From WHUA01 sp963711215 (lineage in GTDB: Bacteria; Pseudomonadota; Alphaproteobacteria; UBA8366), in the NCBI GenBank assembly GCA_963711215.1, contig CAVQDH010000013.1, positions 124,001 through 188,000 of the forward strand: DNA of 64,000 nucleotides, given 5' to 3'. This document shows, piece by piece, positions 8,724 through 18,010 of this stretch. The position numbers and the translations under genes were made by a program. The notes under the pieces were generated by a model that was not told where the DNA came from, made no database searches, and saw nothing but the letters and a program-made list of their open reading frames with translations. Position 1 is the stretch's first letter; each line of letters starts with the position of its first letter.

Positions 8724-9602
8724 ATGCCATATGTCCAAGCCGAAGGCGCCAAGCTGTATTACGAAGAGGTCGGGTCGGGCTTCCCCGTCGTCTTCGTGCA
8801 TGAGTTCGCCGGTGATTTGCGCAGCTGGGAGCCGCAGCTCCGCTATTTCGCGCGCTTCTATCGTTGCGTCGCCTACAACGCGCGCGGCTTCCCGCCGTCC
8901 GACGTGCCCGCGGCGCCGTCGCTCTACGGACAGGACATCGCGACCGACGATATCGCGGCGGTGATGCGCGGTCTCGGCATCGACAAGGCGCATGTCGTCG
9001 GGCTCAGCATGGGCGGTTTCGCCGCGGCGCATTTCGCCATGCGCTACGGCGATCTTGCGAAGAGCGTCGTCATCGCCGGCTGCGGCTATGGCGCGGAGCC
9101 GTCCAAGCGCGTCCAGTTCAAGGAGGAGGCGGAAGCCACCGCCGAGCGGATGGAGCGCCAGGGCATGGCGGCGATGGCGAAGGTCTACGGCTCGGGCCCG
9201 ACGCGCGTGCAGCTCGAGAACAAGGACCCGCGCGGATACGCGGAATTCCTGCAGCAGCTTTCCGAGCATTCGCTGGAAGGATCGGTCAATACGCTGCGCG
9301 CCGTTCAGGCGCTGCGCCCGTCGCTCTACAGCCTCGAGGATAAGCTCAAGGCGATCGAGGTGCCGGCGCTGATCGTGACCGGCGACGAGGACGAGCCCTG
9401 CCTCGAGCCGGGCCTGTTCATGAAGCGGACCATTCCCACCGCGGGCCTGGTGGTCATTCCGAAGACCGGGCACGCCTGCAATCTCGAGGAGCCGGAAATC
9501 TTCAACGCGACGCTAAGGGAGTTTTTCCTCAAGGTGGAGCAGGGGACATGGGCTCCGCGCGACCCGCGCTCGGTCTCGAAATCGATCCTGAGCCGAGATT
9601 AA
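8724..9602 (+). CDS. Alpha/beta hydrolase
   Basis: 292 residues from ATG 8724 (GGAG 7 nt upstream; ATG 8718 is also possible). Classical alpha/beta hydrolase fold: VVFVHEFAGD oxyanion region, GLSMGG nucleophile elbow with the catalytic Ser, IVTGDEDEPC carrying the acidic residue and TGHACNLEEP with the catalytic His. It resembles 3-oxoadipate enol-lactonase/haloperoxidase-like members, but the substrate is unknown. It is divergent from the M81 peptidase gene. Its stop overlaps by a few bases the true stop of the convergent cytochrome b561 gene. Confidence 0.8.
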   Translation: MPYVQAEGAKLYYEEVGSGFPVVFVHEFAGDLRSWEPQLRYFARFYRCVAYNARGFPPSDVPAAPSLYGQDIATDDIAAVMRGLGIDKAHVVGLSMGGFAAAHFAMRYGDLAKSVVIAGCGYGAEPSKRVQFKEEAEATAERMERQGMAAMAKVYGSGPTRVQLENKDPRGYAEFLQQLSEHSLEGSVNTLRAVQALRPSLYSLEDKLKAIEVPALIVTGDEDEPCLEPGLFMKRTIPTAGLVVIPKTGHACNLEEPEIFNATLREFFLKVEQGTWAPRDPRSVSKSILSRD

Positions 9603-10131
9603 AACCACATCCGGCGCATCAGGTCGTTGCCTTTGCCGAATTGGTGATAGAGCGCGGCCGGCAGTGTGGATCAGCGATCAGCGGCCAGAGGAGATAGGAG
9701 CCGGTGACGTGATGGATGAGATCGAGCGACTTTTCCCACGCGCTCCAGGAAAGGTGGAGCGTATCGGTGACCAGCCATTTGTAGAGCGCCGAATTGGGAA
9801 AGGGCGGCACGAAGGTGAAATAGGCGGACGCCCGCTTCGTCGCGCCGTAGCCGCTGAACGGCATCGCGATGATGAAGAGATAGAGCAGGCCGTGGGAAAT
9901 CCGGGCCGCGTGCTGCTGCCATGCCGGTCCGGCCGGCAGGGCCGGCGGCCGGTTCAGCAGCCGCCATGCGATGCGCAAGGCGACGAACACGCCGATGCTG
10001 ATGCCGCAGGCGATATGGATCTGCAGCGCGTTCGCGTTCGCTGGCGTCGCTTTCGTCGTGAACCAATGCCGGAAATAGACCGATGAGTAGGAGCCGAGGA
10101 TCAGCAGCGCGACGAGCCAGTGCAGCGCCAC
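9599..10131 (-). CDS. Cytochrome b561 family protein (frameshift near the 3' end)
   Basis: Four-helix di-haem membrane protein: His-containing helices at ALHWLVALLILG, LQIHIACGISIG, ARISHGLLYLFIIAMPFSGY and LDLIHHVTGSYLLWPL. It shuttles electrons across the inner membrane. The open frame ends in an atypical tail at 9619; a one-base shift near 9672 restores the family-typical ending ALYHQFGKGNDLMRRMWF and a TAA at 9599-9601. At the 5' end the homology (IERYTRLAV) continues upstream of GTG 10131 to an ATC (10153-10155) preceded by GGAGG at normal spacing, so the start may be non-canonical or another base may be wrong. Confidence 0.75.
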
Positions 10132-10260
10132 GGCAAGACGGGTATAGCGTTCGATGGGAGGGGCCTCCGAAGTCGTCGGGGAGGGTAGGCTACAAGCCCT
10201 TGGCGCCGAAGTCAGCAGGAATGACGGACGGCGCGCCCGGTTTTTGCGGGCGGCGTGACC

Positions 10261-11580
10261 TCAGGCGATCGCCAGCTTCCGCATCCGGCGCAGCGATCGC
10301 CGGAGGTCCTTGCGGTAGGGAACGACTTCTTCTTCGATCGTATGGCGGAGCGAGGCCTTGTAGGTCCCGCGCACCCAGCGCTTGCGATCTTCGATCGCCG
10401 CGCGCATCTCCGCCTCCGGCGGCAGCGCGGCGTTGCCAAGCTCGATCTCGCGTATCCACCGGGCCTGATACTCGTAGATCATGTTGAGCGCCGTATTGGT
10501 GTTGAACATGCCCATGAAATAGAGGCCGGGCCAGCCGGGCGGCACGATGCGCTGGTACAGGTCGACGCTGTTGTTCTCGACCGGCACGATATCGGGCGAG
10601 AGGAACGGCAGGTCGATGAGATAGCCGGTCGCGGCGATCAGCGTGTCGAATTCCTCGGCGCTGCCGTCGGTGAAATGGATCCGCTTGCCGTCGATCTTCG
10701 CGATGCCCTGCTTCACCACGATGCGGCGATAGGCGATGTGGTTCACCACCGTGGCGTTGCTGGTGACATGGGCGCGCGCATCCAGCGGCTTGAAGCCGAG
10801 CTTGGTCATGTCGCCGTGGACGATCCAGGTCATGAAGCGCACCAGCCGCGCGCGCAGCCACTCGGGGATCCACTCCTGCTGCAGCATGTTGGTAATGTCG
10901 GTGAAAGGGACGCCGAGCAGCAGCTTCGGCAGCACCAGCACGCCCGAGCGCGCGACCAGCACGCAGCGCGGCGCGGTCACGCAGACGTCGCTGACGATAT
11001 CGCAGCCGCTGTTGCCGACGCCGACCACGCAGATCCGCTTGCCGACGAAGCGCTCCGGCTCGCGATAGTCGTGCGAGTGGACGTATTCGCCTTTGAAGTC
11101 GTTCTGGAACTGCGGGACATGCATCGGCTTGGTCAGGTGGCCGCTGCAGACGATCACCGTGTCGAAGACGAGGACGTCGCCGGCTTCCGTCTCGACCTGC
11201 CATTTCGGCGTCTCCTTGCCGGGCGTGAAGGCGGGGCGGACGGCGGTGACGCGGGTCTTGAAGCGGATGCGCGGCGTCACCCCGAAGTGGTCGGCGTAGG
11301 CGACGAGGTATTTGTGCATGTCCCGGTGGTCGGGAAAGGGCTGCACCTGTGGATCGAAATCATAGTCGTGGAAATGCGTCACCCCGCGCGAGGTGTTGAT
11401 GTGCAGGGTCCGGTAGCAGGAGGAGCGGTCGTTGTCGTTGCGAAAGCACCAGAGGCCGCCGATCTGCGTGCCGATCTCGAAGACGGTGACGTCGAAGCCG
11501 GCTTCGATCAAATATTTCGACACGCAGAGTCCGGACGCGCCGGCGCCGACGACGGCAACACGCTTGTGCGGTGAGGTCAT
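10261..11580 (-). CDS. Flavin-containing monooxygenase
   Basis: 439 residues. FAD-binding GAGASG near residue 11, NADPH-binding VGVGNSGCD near residue 180, and between them FKGEYVHSHDY, which matches the FMO fingerprint FxGxxxHxxxY. The length matches class B flavoprotein monooxygenases of the FMO type, which oxygenate nucleophilic N or S atoms or perform Baeyer-Villiger reactions. ATG 11580 is used; the longer start at 11634 has no support. The ribosome binding site is weak (GAAAGAAA). It seems monocistronic. Confidence 0.85.
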   Translation of the reverse strand: MTSPHKRVAVVGAGASGLCVSKYLIEAGFDVTVFEIGTQIGGLWCFRNDNDRSSCYRTLHINTSRGVTHFHDYDFDPQVQPFPDHRDMHKYLVAYADHFGVTPRIRFKTRVTAVRPAFTPGKETPKWQVETEAGDVLVFDTVIVCSGHLTKPMHVPQFQNDFKGEYVHSHDYREPERFVGKRICVVGVGNSGCDIVSDVCVTAPRCVLVARSGVLVLPKLLLGVPFTDITNMLQQEWIPEWLRARLVRFMTWIVHGDMTKLGFKPLDARAHVTSNATVVNHIAYRRIVVKQGIAKIDGKRIHFTDGSAEEFDTLIAATGYLIDLPFLSPDIVPVENNSVDLYQRIVPPGWPGLYFMGMFNTNTALNMIYEYQARWIREIELGNAALPPEAEMRAAIEDRKRWVRGTYKASLRHTIEEEVVPYRKDLRRSLRRMRKLAIA

Positions 11581-12073
11581 GCGATTTCTTTCGGTGCGAA
11601 TCGGAGCGTTGTTATGGCCTGTCGAGAGAATCATAACGGCCGAAGCCGGGTAAAGGAATTCCGTGCCGGTCCTTATTCATACCCGGTCGCGCCGTGCAAC
11701 CGATGCGGGTTCGCGGGAAAAGGGGTAGCCGGTCCCTTTCGTGGCAAGTTTGCTGCACCGGTCGCGTTCGGGCGGCATAGCTTCTGACTTCCGGTAGATA
11801 AAGGTGCCGCTTTCGTGGCACTCAACCGGGTGTCGACCTTTCCGAACCGTTAGCCCAATTTCGACTGCGCCAACCCCCATTTGCCACTTTCTTGTGGCCG
11901 CCGGCTTGGGCAGTATGCTTCGATAATCCCTTGTGGGGCCGATGTCGATTCACCGTCGTAATGTTTTCGGGACGGATTGGGGATGTCGGGACGCGTGGCT
12001 CGGGCATTCGAATCCACGTCGTGCCGAACGACCGGCTGGGGCAGATAAGAAAAGAGCTGAAACTGGAGAGTCT
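11581..12073. other. Divergent intergenic region with three spaced CTTTC-TGGC motifs
   Basis: About 490 nt between the divergently transcribed monooxygenase and hspQ, with no convincing gene. CTTTCGTGGCA occurs at 11736-11746 and 11810-11820, and a related dyad GCCACTTTCTTGTGGC at 11883-11898, giving spacings near 75 nt. These could be regulator sites for either flanking gene. No clear -35/-10 pair could be assigned. Confidence 0.3.
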
Positions 12074-12403
12074 ATGCTGAACGCAACCGCCAAATACCGT
12101 ATCGGGCAGGTCGTCCGACATCGGAAATACGGGTTCCGCGGTATCATCTTCGATGTCGATCCCGAGTTCGCGAACACGGACGAATGGTACGAGAGCATTC
12201 CCCGGGAGTCGCGTCCGCGCAAGGATCAGCCGTTCTATCACCTGCTGGCCGAAAACCAGGACAAGACGACCTACATCGCCTACGTGTCCGAGCAGAACCT
12301 GCTGCTCGACGAAAGCGACGAGCCGATCATGCATCCGGGCATCAGCGACCACTTCGAAGGGGTGCGTGACGGCTTCTACGTCAGCCGGCACAAGTCCAAC
12401 TGA
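12074..12403 (+). CDS. hspQ: Heat shock protein HspQ
   Basis: 109 residues matching the HspQ/YccV family length: the core AKYRIGQVVRHRKYGFRG, then IIFDVDPEF, and QPFYHLLAE with YVSEQNLL are typical. HspQ binds hemimethylated origin DNA in E. coli and acts as a specificity-enhancing factor for Lon protease. ATG 12074 with GGAGAG upstream. Expression is usually heat-inducible, but no sigma-32-like promoter could be identified with confidence. Confidence 0.9.
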   Translation: MLNATAKYRIGQVVRHRKYGFRGIIFDVDPEFANTDEWYESIPRESRPRKDQPFYHLLAENQDKTTYIAYVSEQNLLLDESDEPIMHPGISDHFEGVRDGFYVSRHKSN

Positions 12404-12469
12404 TCGTCCGCCTCCGGTAAATCGAAACAGCCGCCGTATCGCAGCCGTGCGCCCGTCCGGGACGGGGGG

Positions 12470-12490
12470 CGCGCCGCTCGCAGCGGCGCG
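12470..12490. terminator. GC hairpin between convergent genes
   Basis: Perfect 9-bp inverted repeat (CGCGCCGCT, loop CGC, AGCGGCGCG) between the ends of hspQ (12403) and the DUF2786 gene (12500). There is no T-run on either side, so a terminator role is only inferred from its position. Confidence 0.35.
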
Positions 12491-12499
12491 GGTGCGGCG

Positions 12500-13051
12500 C
12501 TACCCGGCGCTGCGGCCCTGCCGGATCTTCAGCTTGAGGCTGGCGACCTTGTAGACGTCGAGGCCGGTGATGTCGGCGATTTCCTCGATCGGCAGCGAGG
12601 TTTCCTCCAGCAGCACCTGGGCGTGCCGGTATGGCTCCATGCGCCGGCGGCTGCGGAACGGCCGCCAGCCGCCGAGATATTGCGGCCGAATCGGCTGCGG
12701 CACCGGGTCGGGCTCGAGCCCGCGGGCGATCGCTTCCTTCATCGCTTCGGCGATGCGCGCCTTGTCGAGCTGGATCTGATAGTCCATCAGGTGGACGACG
12801 CGCGCGAGCTCGCGCTCCTGCCACATTTCGGGACCGCGATGGGGCGGCGGCTCGGGTCTCGGGCTCTGGGTCCCGCCGCGCGCCGCTTCCTCCAAGGTCA
12901 TGCCATGCCGTCCGGCGAGCCGCTCGGCCGCCGCCATGGCATTGTCCCGTTCGCCCTGGTAGGGGCTGCTGTTGGCGAGCTCGAGCAGGTTGCGGAAGCG
13001 CTGCCGCTCGTTCTCGGTAAAGGACGTGGAAATGGGCCGTTCCTCAGACAA
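12500..13051 (-). CDS. DUF2786 domain-containing protein
   Basis: About 183 residues. The N-terminal part (NLLELANSSPYQGERDNAM, then AAAERLAGRHGM) fits DUF2786, a short helical domain often found in phage and chromosomal proteins of unknown function. The C-terminus (LLEETSLPIEEIADITGL, then YKVASLKLKIR) looks like a helix-turn-helix of AraC or sigma-region-4 type, so DNA binding is plausible. No ATG lies in frame near the N-terminus; TTG 13051 is the best candidate but is not certain. Confidence 0.6.
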   Translation of the reverse strand: MSEERPISTSFTENERQRFRNLLELANSSPYQGERDNAMAAAERLAGRHGMTLEEAARGGTQSPRPEPPPHRGPEMWQERELARVVHLMDYQIQLDKARIAEAMKEAIARGLEPDPVPQPIRPQYLGGWRPFRSRRRMEPYRHAQVLLEETSLPIEEIADITGLDVYKVASLKLKIRQGRSAG

Positions 13052-13509
13052 AGGGCCGTCGCCAGTGTTGCCGGCAAAGGATACACCAGGGGCCTGCGCC
13101 GGGTAATCCCCGGCATGGGCAATTCTGCGCGAAGGGCGCCGGCTTGATCTCATCTCCCGGGTCAGAAAACCGCCGGAACCGTTTCCTATTCTTGCGCAAT
13201 CCACGGGTTGTCGTCGGGCCGATCCGGTGGCGCCCGGAGACCGCGCCCTCCGGCGCTCATCGCGCACGCCCGGCCGCGGACGGGGGCCTGCCGGCATGCG
13301 TTGCCGTCTGCGAGTCGGGCGCTTGATCAGGGGGGCGTCCTGGGACTGCGCCGCCCGCTTGCGCGGCAGGCGGCGTTGACGAAGGATAGCCGCCGGCCAG
13401 GATCGCTGGAGGGAGCGTGTCTTGGCCGGACGCGCCCCCGACCTTTGGCGGGGCAGGGCAGCCGGCCGGCGAGCCGCGGGATCGGGACAATGGAAAAGGG
13501 TCGACGCTG
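13052..13509. other. Divergent intergenic region
   Basis: About 460 nt between the DUF2786 gene and the rhomboid gene. Frames here are short or shadows without recognisable protein features. It presumably carries both promoters; nothing specific was seen. Confidence 0.3.
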
Positions 13510-14203
13510 ATGCTGCTGCCGATCTACGACCGCAACCCGCTGCGCATCATCCCGTTCCAGTTCATGACGATTTCGCTCGTGCTGGTGTCGACGCTGATCT
13601 TCCTGTGGGAGCAAAGCCTGCCGCCGCAGATGCTTGAGCGCTCGCTGCTGGTCTACGGCTTGATCCCCTCGGTGCTGCTCGGCGCCGACCATCTCGACCC
13701 GCATCTCTCGCCGATGGCGGCGCCGGTGACCCTGGTGACCTCGCTGTTCCTGCACGGCGGCTGGATGCACCTGATCGGCAACATGCTGTTCCTCTGGGTG
13801 TTCGGCGACAACATCGAGGATTCGATGGGCCACTGGCGCTTCCTCTTATTCTATTTCCTGTGCGGCGCCGCGGCCGGGCTTGACCCAGGCCCTCGCCATG
13901 GCCACCGCACAGGCGCCGACGGTGGGCGCGAGCGGCGCGGTCGCCGGCATCCTCGGCGCCTATATCGTGCTGCACCCGAAGGTGAAGATACTGGTGCTGG
14001 CGATGACCTGGTTCCCGCTCTACCTGCCGGCCTATTTCGTGCTGGCGCTGTGGATCGCCACCCAGGTCGCGAGCGTGCTGTTCGGCATCGGCGGCCAGGT
14101 CGCCTGGTGGGCGCATATCGGCGGCTTCATCACCGGCGCGATCCTGGTCGTGCCGTTCCGCGACAAGCGCGTGCCCCTGTTCGACCGGGGCGTGGAGCAT
14201 TAG
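13510..14203 (+). CDS. Rhomboid family intramembrane serine protease (one frameshift)
   Basis: Starts MLLPIYDRNPLRIIPF at ATG 13510. Conserved features are LFLHGGWMHLIGNMLFLWVFG (rhomboid H-x-N region), GASGAVAGILGAY with the catalytic Ser, and WWAHIGGFITG with the catalytic His, giving a complete Ser-His dyad. Near 13880 one extra T (GGGCTTGACC) shifts the frame; the second half resumes immediately (TQALAMATAQAP) and ends at 14203. Length after correction is about 230 aa with six membrane helices, the minimal bacterial rhomboid core. Substrate unknown. Confidence 0.8.
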
Positions 14204-14221
14204 GGGAGGGTGCGCGGGCCT

Positions 14222-14509
14222 CTACACCCCCTCGACGAAGATCAGCTTGCCGTCGGAGGCGTCGAAGCGGATGCCGATGATCTCTTGGTATTCCGGCGAG
14301 TCGTACCAGCGGTGCGCCGTCGCCATGTCCGGGAATTCGAGCACGATCACCCGTTTCGGGTTCCAGTCGCCCTCCTTGGGCGTGATGGCGCCGCCGCGGA
14401 CCAGGTATTTGCCGCCGTACTGCTTGATGGTGTCGGGCACGCCGGCCGCGTATTTCTTGAAGGTCTCGGGATCGTGAACCTCGACCTGGGCGATGACATA
14501 GGCGGCCAT
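14222..14509 (-). CDS. DUF1330 domain-containing protein
   Basis: 95 residues, the whole protein being one DUF1330 ferredoxin-like (dimeric alpha/beta barrel) domain: MAAYVIAQVEVHDPETFKKY, YGGKYLVRGG, VIVLEFPDMATAHRWYDSPEY. The family is small, cytoplasmic and of unknown function. ATG 14509 is preceded by GAGGAAACGCC, a good ribosome binding site. Convergent with the rhomboid gene. Confidence 0.85.
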   Translation of the reverse strand: MAAYVIAQVEVHDPETFKKYAAGVPDTIKQYGGKYLVRGGAITPKEGDWNPKRVIVLEFPDMATAHRWYDSPEYQEIIGIRFDASDGKLIFVEGV

Positions 14510-14624
14510 GGCGTTTCCTCCGCAATTCCTGCTTTAATGCGTCGAATGGACTGGGAGTTTAACACCGCGGGCGCTGACTGCGGCAAGAAGCGATGAAGCA
14601 ATAATGAGGCAATAAGGAGCCGTT

Positions 14625-15259
14625 ATGACAATCGATCTCTACACCTGGACGACGCCGAACGGGCGCAAGGTCTCCGTCATGCTGGAAGAGGTGGGGCTGC
14701 CCTACAAGGAGCATCGCGATGAACATCAGCAAGCGGCGAGCAGTTCCAGCCCGACTTCCTGAAGATCTCGCCGAACAACCGCATCCCCGCGATCGTCGAC
14801 CCCGACGGACCGGACGGCAAGCCGATCTCGGTGTTCGAGTCCGGCGCGATCCTGATCTATCTCGGCGAGAAGACCGGCAAGCTGATCCCCAAGGACCCGC
14901 GCAAGCGCGTCGCCATGCTCGAATGGCTGATGTGGCAAATGGGCGGCTTCGGGCCGATGCTGGGTCAGGCGCATCACTTCCTCGGCATGAAGGAGCCCGA
15001 CGAATACGGCGTCGAGCGCTACCTCAAGGAGACGCAGCGGCTCTACGGCGTGCTCGACCGGCAGCTGGCGAAGAACGAATATGTCGCGGGCGACGAATAC
15101 ACCATCGCCGACGTCGCGATCCTGGGCTGGGCCCATCGCCACGAGCGCCACAAGGTCGACCTCGCCGATTTCCCGAGCGTCAAGCGCTGGTACGAGATGC
15201 TGTGGGAGCGCCCGGCCGTGAAGAAGGGCATGCCGACGCTTGGCGGCCTGAATATGTGA
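14625..15259 (+). CDS. Glutathione S-transferase, Ure2p-like (two single-base insertions)
   Basis: ATG 14625 has AAGGAG 5 nt upstream and begins MTIDLYTWTTPNGRKVSVML. The frame fails at 14719-14740, where two extra bases 15 nt apart (an A in GATG, a C in AAGCGGC) break the family-typical segment HRVNISKGEQFQPDFLKISP. The remainder is intact: NNRIPAIVD, SVFESGAILIYLGEKTGKLIP, then the helical C-terminal domain (YTIADVAILGWAHRH) to 15259. Total about 210 aa. Ure2p-like GSTs use glutathione for disulfide reduction or conjugation. Confidence 0.8.
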
Positions 15260-15283
15260 CGGGCGCTGCGCGCGCGTGCTGAA

Positions 15284-15311
15284 AAGAAGGGGGCCTCAGG
15301 GCCCCCTTCTT
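15284..15311 (+). terminator. Strong hairpin after the GST gene
   Basis: Perfect 12-bp inverted repeat AAGAAGGGGGCC, loop TCAG, GGCCCCCTTCTT, 24 nt after the GST stop. The upstream A/G-rich and downstream CTTCTT sides suit an intrinsic terminator, although no pure T-run follows. Confidence 0.65.
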
Positions 15312-15447
15312 CGTCACAGCGCCCGACGGGGCGGGCGCAGATCGCCATTCGCCAAACCCGGCGCCGGGTCTAGACTGACGCGGAACATAGAAGCATGGCG
15401 GCAACTCAAACCGCCTGAACACCAACCGCCTCGACAGGGAGGATGCG

Positions 15448-16503
15448 ATGAAAGCGATGGTCTTGCGCGGGCCGGGTGAGCCCTTCGTTCTGGAACAGCG
15501 GCCCGATCCCACGCCGGGCCCGGGAGAGGCGGTGGCTCGCGTGCTGGCCTGCGGCTCCGGCCTCACCATCCAGCATGTCGTCGCCGGCCGGACCGGCGCG
15601 AACTTCCCGATCGTCATCGGCCATGAGATCACCGGCGAGATCGTCGCCGTCGGGCCGCGCAGCGAGACCCTGCCGGTCGTCGAGCCGCTCGAGGAAGGCG
15701 ACCCGGTGACCTGCTGGTTCTACCTGCTCGACGGCGAGGACCGCTGGACCCGCTCGGACCGTCCGACGATATCGACGCGCGTCTGCGGCCATGTCGGGCG
15801 GCAGATCGACGGCGGCTATGCGGAATACATCAAGCTGCCGGTGCAGAACTTCGTCAAGCTGCCGGAAGAGCTCGACTGGCGCGGCCATCCCGCCGAGATC
15901 GGCGTGGTCTGCGACGCCATCGCCACGCCCTACAAGGTGCTGCGGCGCGGCCGCGTCGGGCCGCTCGATACGGTGGCGGTGTTCGGCGCCGGCGGCGGGG
16001 TCGGGCTGCACCAGGTGATGATGTGCAAATGGGCGCACGCGCGGGTCATCGCCGTCGAGATCGCCGCGCATAAATTCGCCGCCTGCCGCGACGCCGGCGC
16101 CGACGCGGTGGTCGACGCAGGCTCGGAGGACGTGGTCGCCGCGATCCGCGAGCTGACCCAGGGCGCCGGCGTCGACGTCGCGGTCGACTATGTCTCTTCC
16201 ACCCAAACGCTGGAGCAGGCGGTGGCGGCGCTCGGCATCGGCGGCCGACTGCTCACGCTGGGCGGCTCCGCCGGCAAGCCCTTTACCGTCGATCCGAGAG
16301 CGATGCTGCGGAAGGAGCTCGAGCTGATGGGCAGCCGCTACTGCACCCGCCAGGAAGTTCTCGACTCGCTTGCGCTCGTCGCGCGCCGCGAGGTCTGGCC
16401 GATCGTGACGGAGACCTATCCCTTGGAGCAGGCGGGACAGGTGCATCAGCGCCTGGAAGAAGGCCTCGTCACGGGCCGCGCGGCGCTGATCATCGGGGCG
16501 TGA
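15448..16503 (+). CDS. Zinc-type alcohol dehydrogenase family (MDR) oxidoreductase
   Basis: 351 residues from ATG 15448 with GGGAGGATGCG upstream. GroES-like catalytic domain with ACGSG (Cys ligand) and IVIGHEITGEIVAVG (His-Glu ligands); Rossmann domain with VFGAGGGVGLHQ. The four-cysteine structural zinc lobe is absent, and CWFYLLDGEDRWTRSDRP occupies that region, so it belongs to a subgroup without structural zinc. Probably an NAD(P)-dependent dehydrogenase or crotonyl-CoA reductase-like enzyme; substrate unknown. Confidence 0.8.
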   Translation: MKAMVLRGPGEPFVLEQRPDPTPGPGEAVARVLACGSGLTIQHVVAGRTGANFPIVIGHEITGEIVAVGPRSETLPVVEPLEEGDPVTCWFYLLDGEDRWTRSDRPTISTRVCGHVGRQIDGGYAEYIKLPVQNFVKLPEELDWRGHPAEIGVVCDAIATPYKVLRRGRVGPLDTVAVFGAGGGVGLHQVMMCKWAHARVIAVEIAAHKFAACRDAGADAVVDAGSEDVVAAIRELTQGAGVDVAVDYVSSTQTLEQAVAALGIGGRLLTLGGSAGKPFTVDPRAMLRKELELMGSRYCTRQEVLDSLALVARREVWPIVTETYPLEQAGQVHQRLEEGLVTGRAALIIGA

Positions 16504-16518
16504 CGGCAGCCGCCGCCC

Positions 16519-16972
16519 TCAGCGCATCCGCAGCAGCGCGCCGCCGCGCCAGCGGCTCTGCCATTGCGCGCGTACGTCCGGCGGTAGCTCTTCGATCGCC
16601 TGCGCCATCGTCCTGTGGATCAGCTCCTGCAGCGCGGTCGTGCGCGACGCGGAATTGCGCGAAGGCGTCGGCGAGCGCCTTGTCGTCGAGCGTCGGACGG
16701 CCCACCACCTCGGCCACGTGCTGGCGTGCCTGGCGGATCTGCCGCAGCTCGAGGGCGATCTCGATCGCCTGATCGCGAAGATGCCGGCGGATGACGGGGC
16801 GCGCCGCTTCCGGCACCGTCTCGAAAAAGCGCTGCGCCGCCCCTTCGACCGTCGGCGAGGTCGGTTGGAAGAAATGCCGGCCGAGCATCAGCCCGCCGGC
16901 AAACAGGTTGCCGGCGAGCGAAAGCGCGAACAGCAGGACGAAGCCGATGATCCAGCCCTTGCCGATAGTCAT
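16519..16972 (-). CDS. Spy/CpxP-like periplasmic heavy-metal sensor protein (one frameshift)
   Basis: ATG 16972 overlaps the stop of the upstream anti-sigma-like gene (ATGA). One N-terminal membrane segment (WIIGFVLLFALSLAGNLFAGG) is followed by a helical periplasmic part with FFETVPEAARPVIRRHL and ALELRQIRQARQHV, typical of the periplasmic heavy metal sensor (ZraP/Spy-like) group. Near 16650 the frame shifts; the continuation TTALQELIHRTMAQAIEELP ends in WRGGALLRMR and TGA 16519-16521, exactly the family-style ending. It likely forms an envelope-stress module with the sigma and anti-sigma genes. Confidence 0.7.
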
Positions 16973-17402
16973 GGCAGCAGCTCCCCGCCCGGGGACGGGC
17001 CGTAGACCAGGCTGGCGAGATTGATCGTGTCGGCGGCGCCCGGCCCGACCGGGACCGTGGCGCCGACCAGGAAGCCCGCGAGCACGGAGGCCATCGCCGT
17101 CGCCGCGCCGGCATACCAGAGCATCCGGAAGGATGGCAGCAGACGGTGCGGTGCGGCGGCGGGGCGCGGATGGACGAGCGGGATGGCGTCGAGCCGCTGC
17201 CGCAGCGCGGAGGCGGAGCGGCGCGGGGCGCAGCGCCGCGGCGATCAGGGCATCGGCCTTGCGCGCCGCATCGTGGCAGCGCGCGGGCCTCGGCGGACCG
17301 GGCAAGCAGCCGTTGCGCGCTGCGCCGTCGCATCCAGGGCCAGCCGGCCGGATCGGGGCCCTTGGCGTCGAGCAGGTCTTGGAACGCTTCGAGTTTCATC
17401 AT
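16969..17402 (-). CDS. Anti-sigma factor-like membrane protein (two frameshifts)
   Basis: Reads MKLEAFQDLLDAKGPDPAGW, then SAEARAL, then (after a shift near 17275) DAARKADALIAAALRPAP, then (after a shift near 17215) SALRQRLDAIPLVHPRP and a single membrane segment LWYAGAATAMASVLAGFLVG, ending GGELLP with a TGA that overlaps the next ATG. A short cytoplasmic head plus one membrane helix, placed right after an ECF sigma gene, is the classic anti-sigma layout. No conserved zinc-binding motif is seen. Function is inferred mainly from context. Confidence 0.6.
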
Positions 17403-17421
17403 TGTTCTCGCTCCGCTTAGC

Positions 17422-17971
17422 TTAAGCGTCTCCCCCCAGGGTTTCGCGCAGGCGTGCGCCGCGCCCGCACCAGTAGCGCTTCCAGCGCTTTGACGGAAAT
17501 CGCCATCGCGGCCGCCGCCTCGGCGTTGCTCAGTCCGGTGGTGTAGGTCAGGGTCACCGCGGTGCGCTGGCTCTCGGGCAAGTCCGCCACCGCCTCGCTT
17601 ACCCGCTGCATCCGGCGGTCCGTGTCGAGCTGGTCGTCCGCCGCCGGCGCCGGGTCCTGTTGTTCTGCCGCCTGGTCGAGCGGCGCGTGCCGCGCGGCGA
17701 CCCGGTTCTTGTGGTTCAGGCTCTGGTTGACCGTGACGCGGTAGAGCCAGGTCGTGAAGCGCGCCTGGCCCGGGCGCCAGTCGTCCGCCTTCCGCCAGAC
17801 GGTAACGAAGACATCCTGCGTCACGTCCTCGGCGTCGGCGGCGGAGCCGAGAACGGCACGGGCGAGCGTGAAGACGCGGTCGGCGTGGCGGTCCATGAGG
17901 CGGCCGAATGCTTGCCGGTCGCCGGAGCCGATCCGCGCCAGCAGACCATCATCGTCTTCATGCTCACCCAT
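17422..17971 (-). CDS. ECF (sigma-70 family) RNA polymerase sigma factor (possible 3' frameshift)
   Basis: About 180 residues. Region 2: FGRLMDRHADRVFTLARAVL, then DAEDVTQDVFVTVWRKADDW. Region 4: LPESQRTAVTLTYTTGLSNA, then EAAAAMAISVKALEALLVRAR. The open frame as written ends RNPGGRRLS at 17417, but a one-base shift near 17455 gives the typical ending RLRETLGGDA and TAA at 17422-17424. ATG 17971. The following genes on the same strand encode an anti-sigma-like and a Spy-like protein, so this sigma factor probably controls an envelope or metal stress regulon and its own operon. Confidence 0.85.
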
Positions 17972-18010
17972 GCATGCGATCTGCGTTCCCGTGCAACACG
18001 TCCGGGCTGA

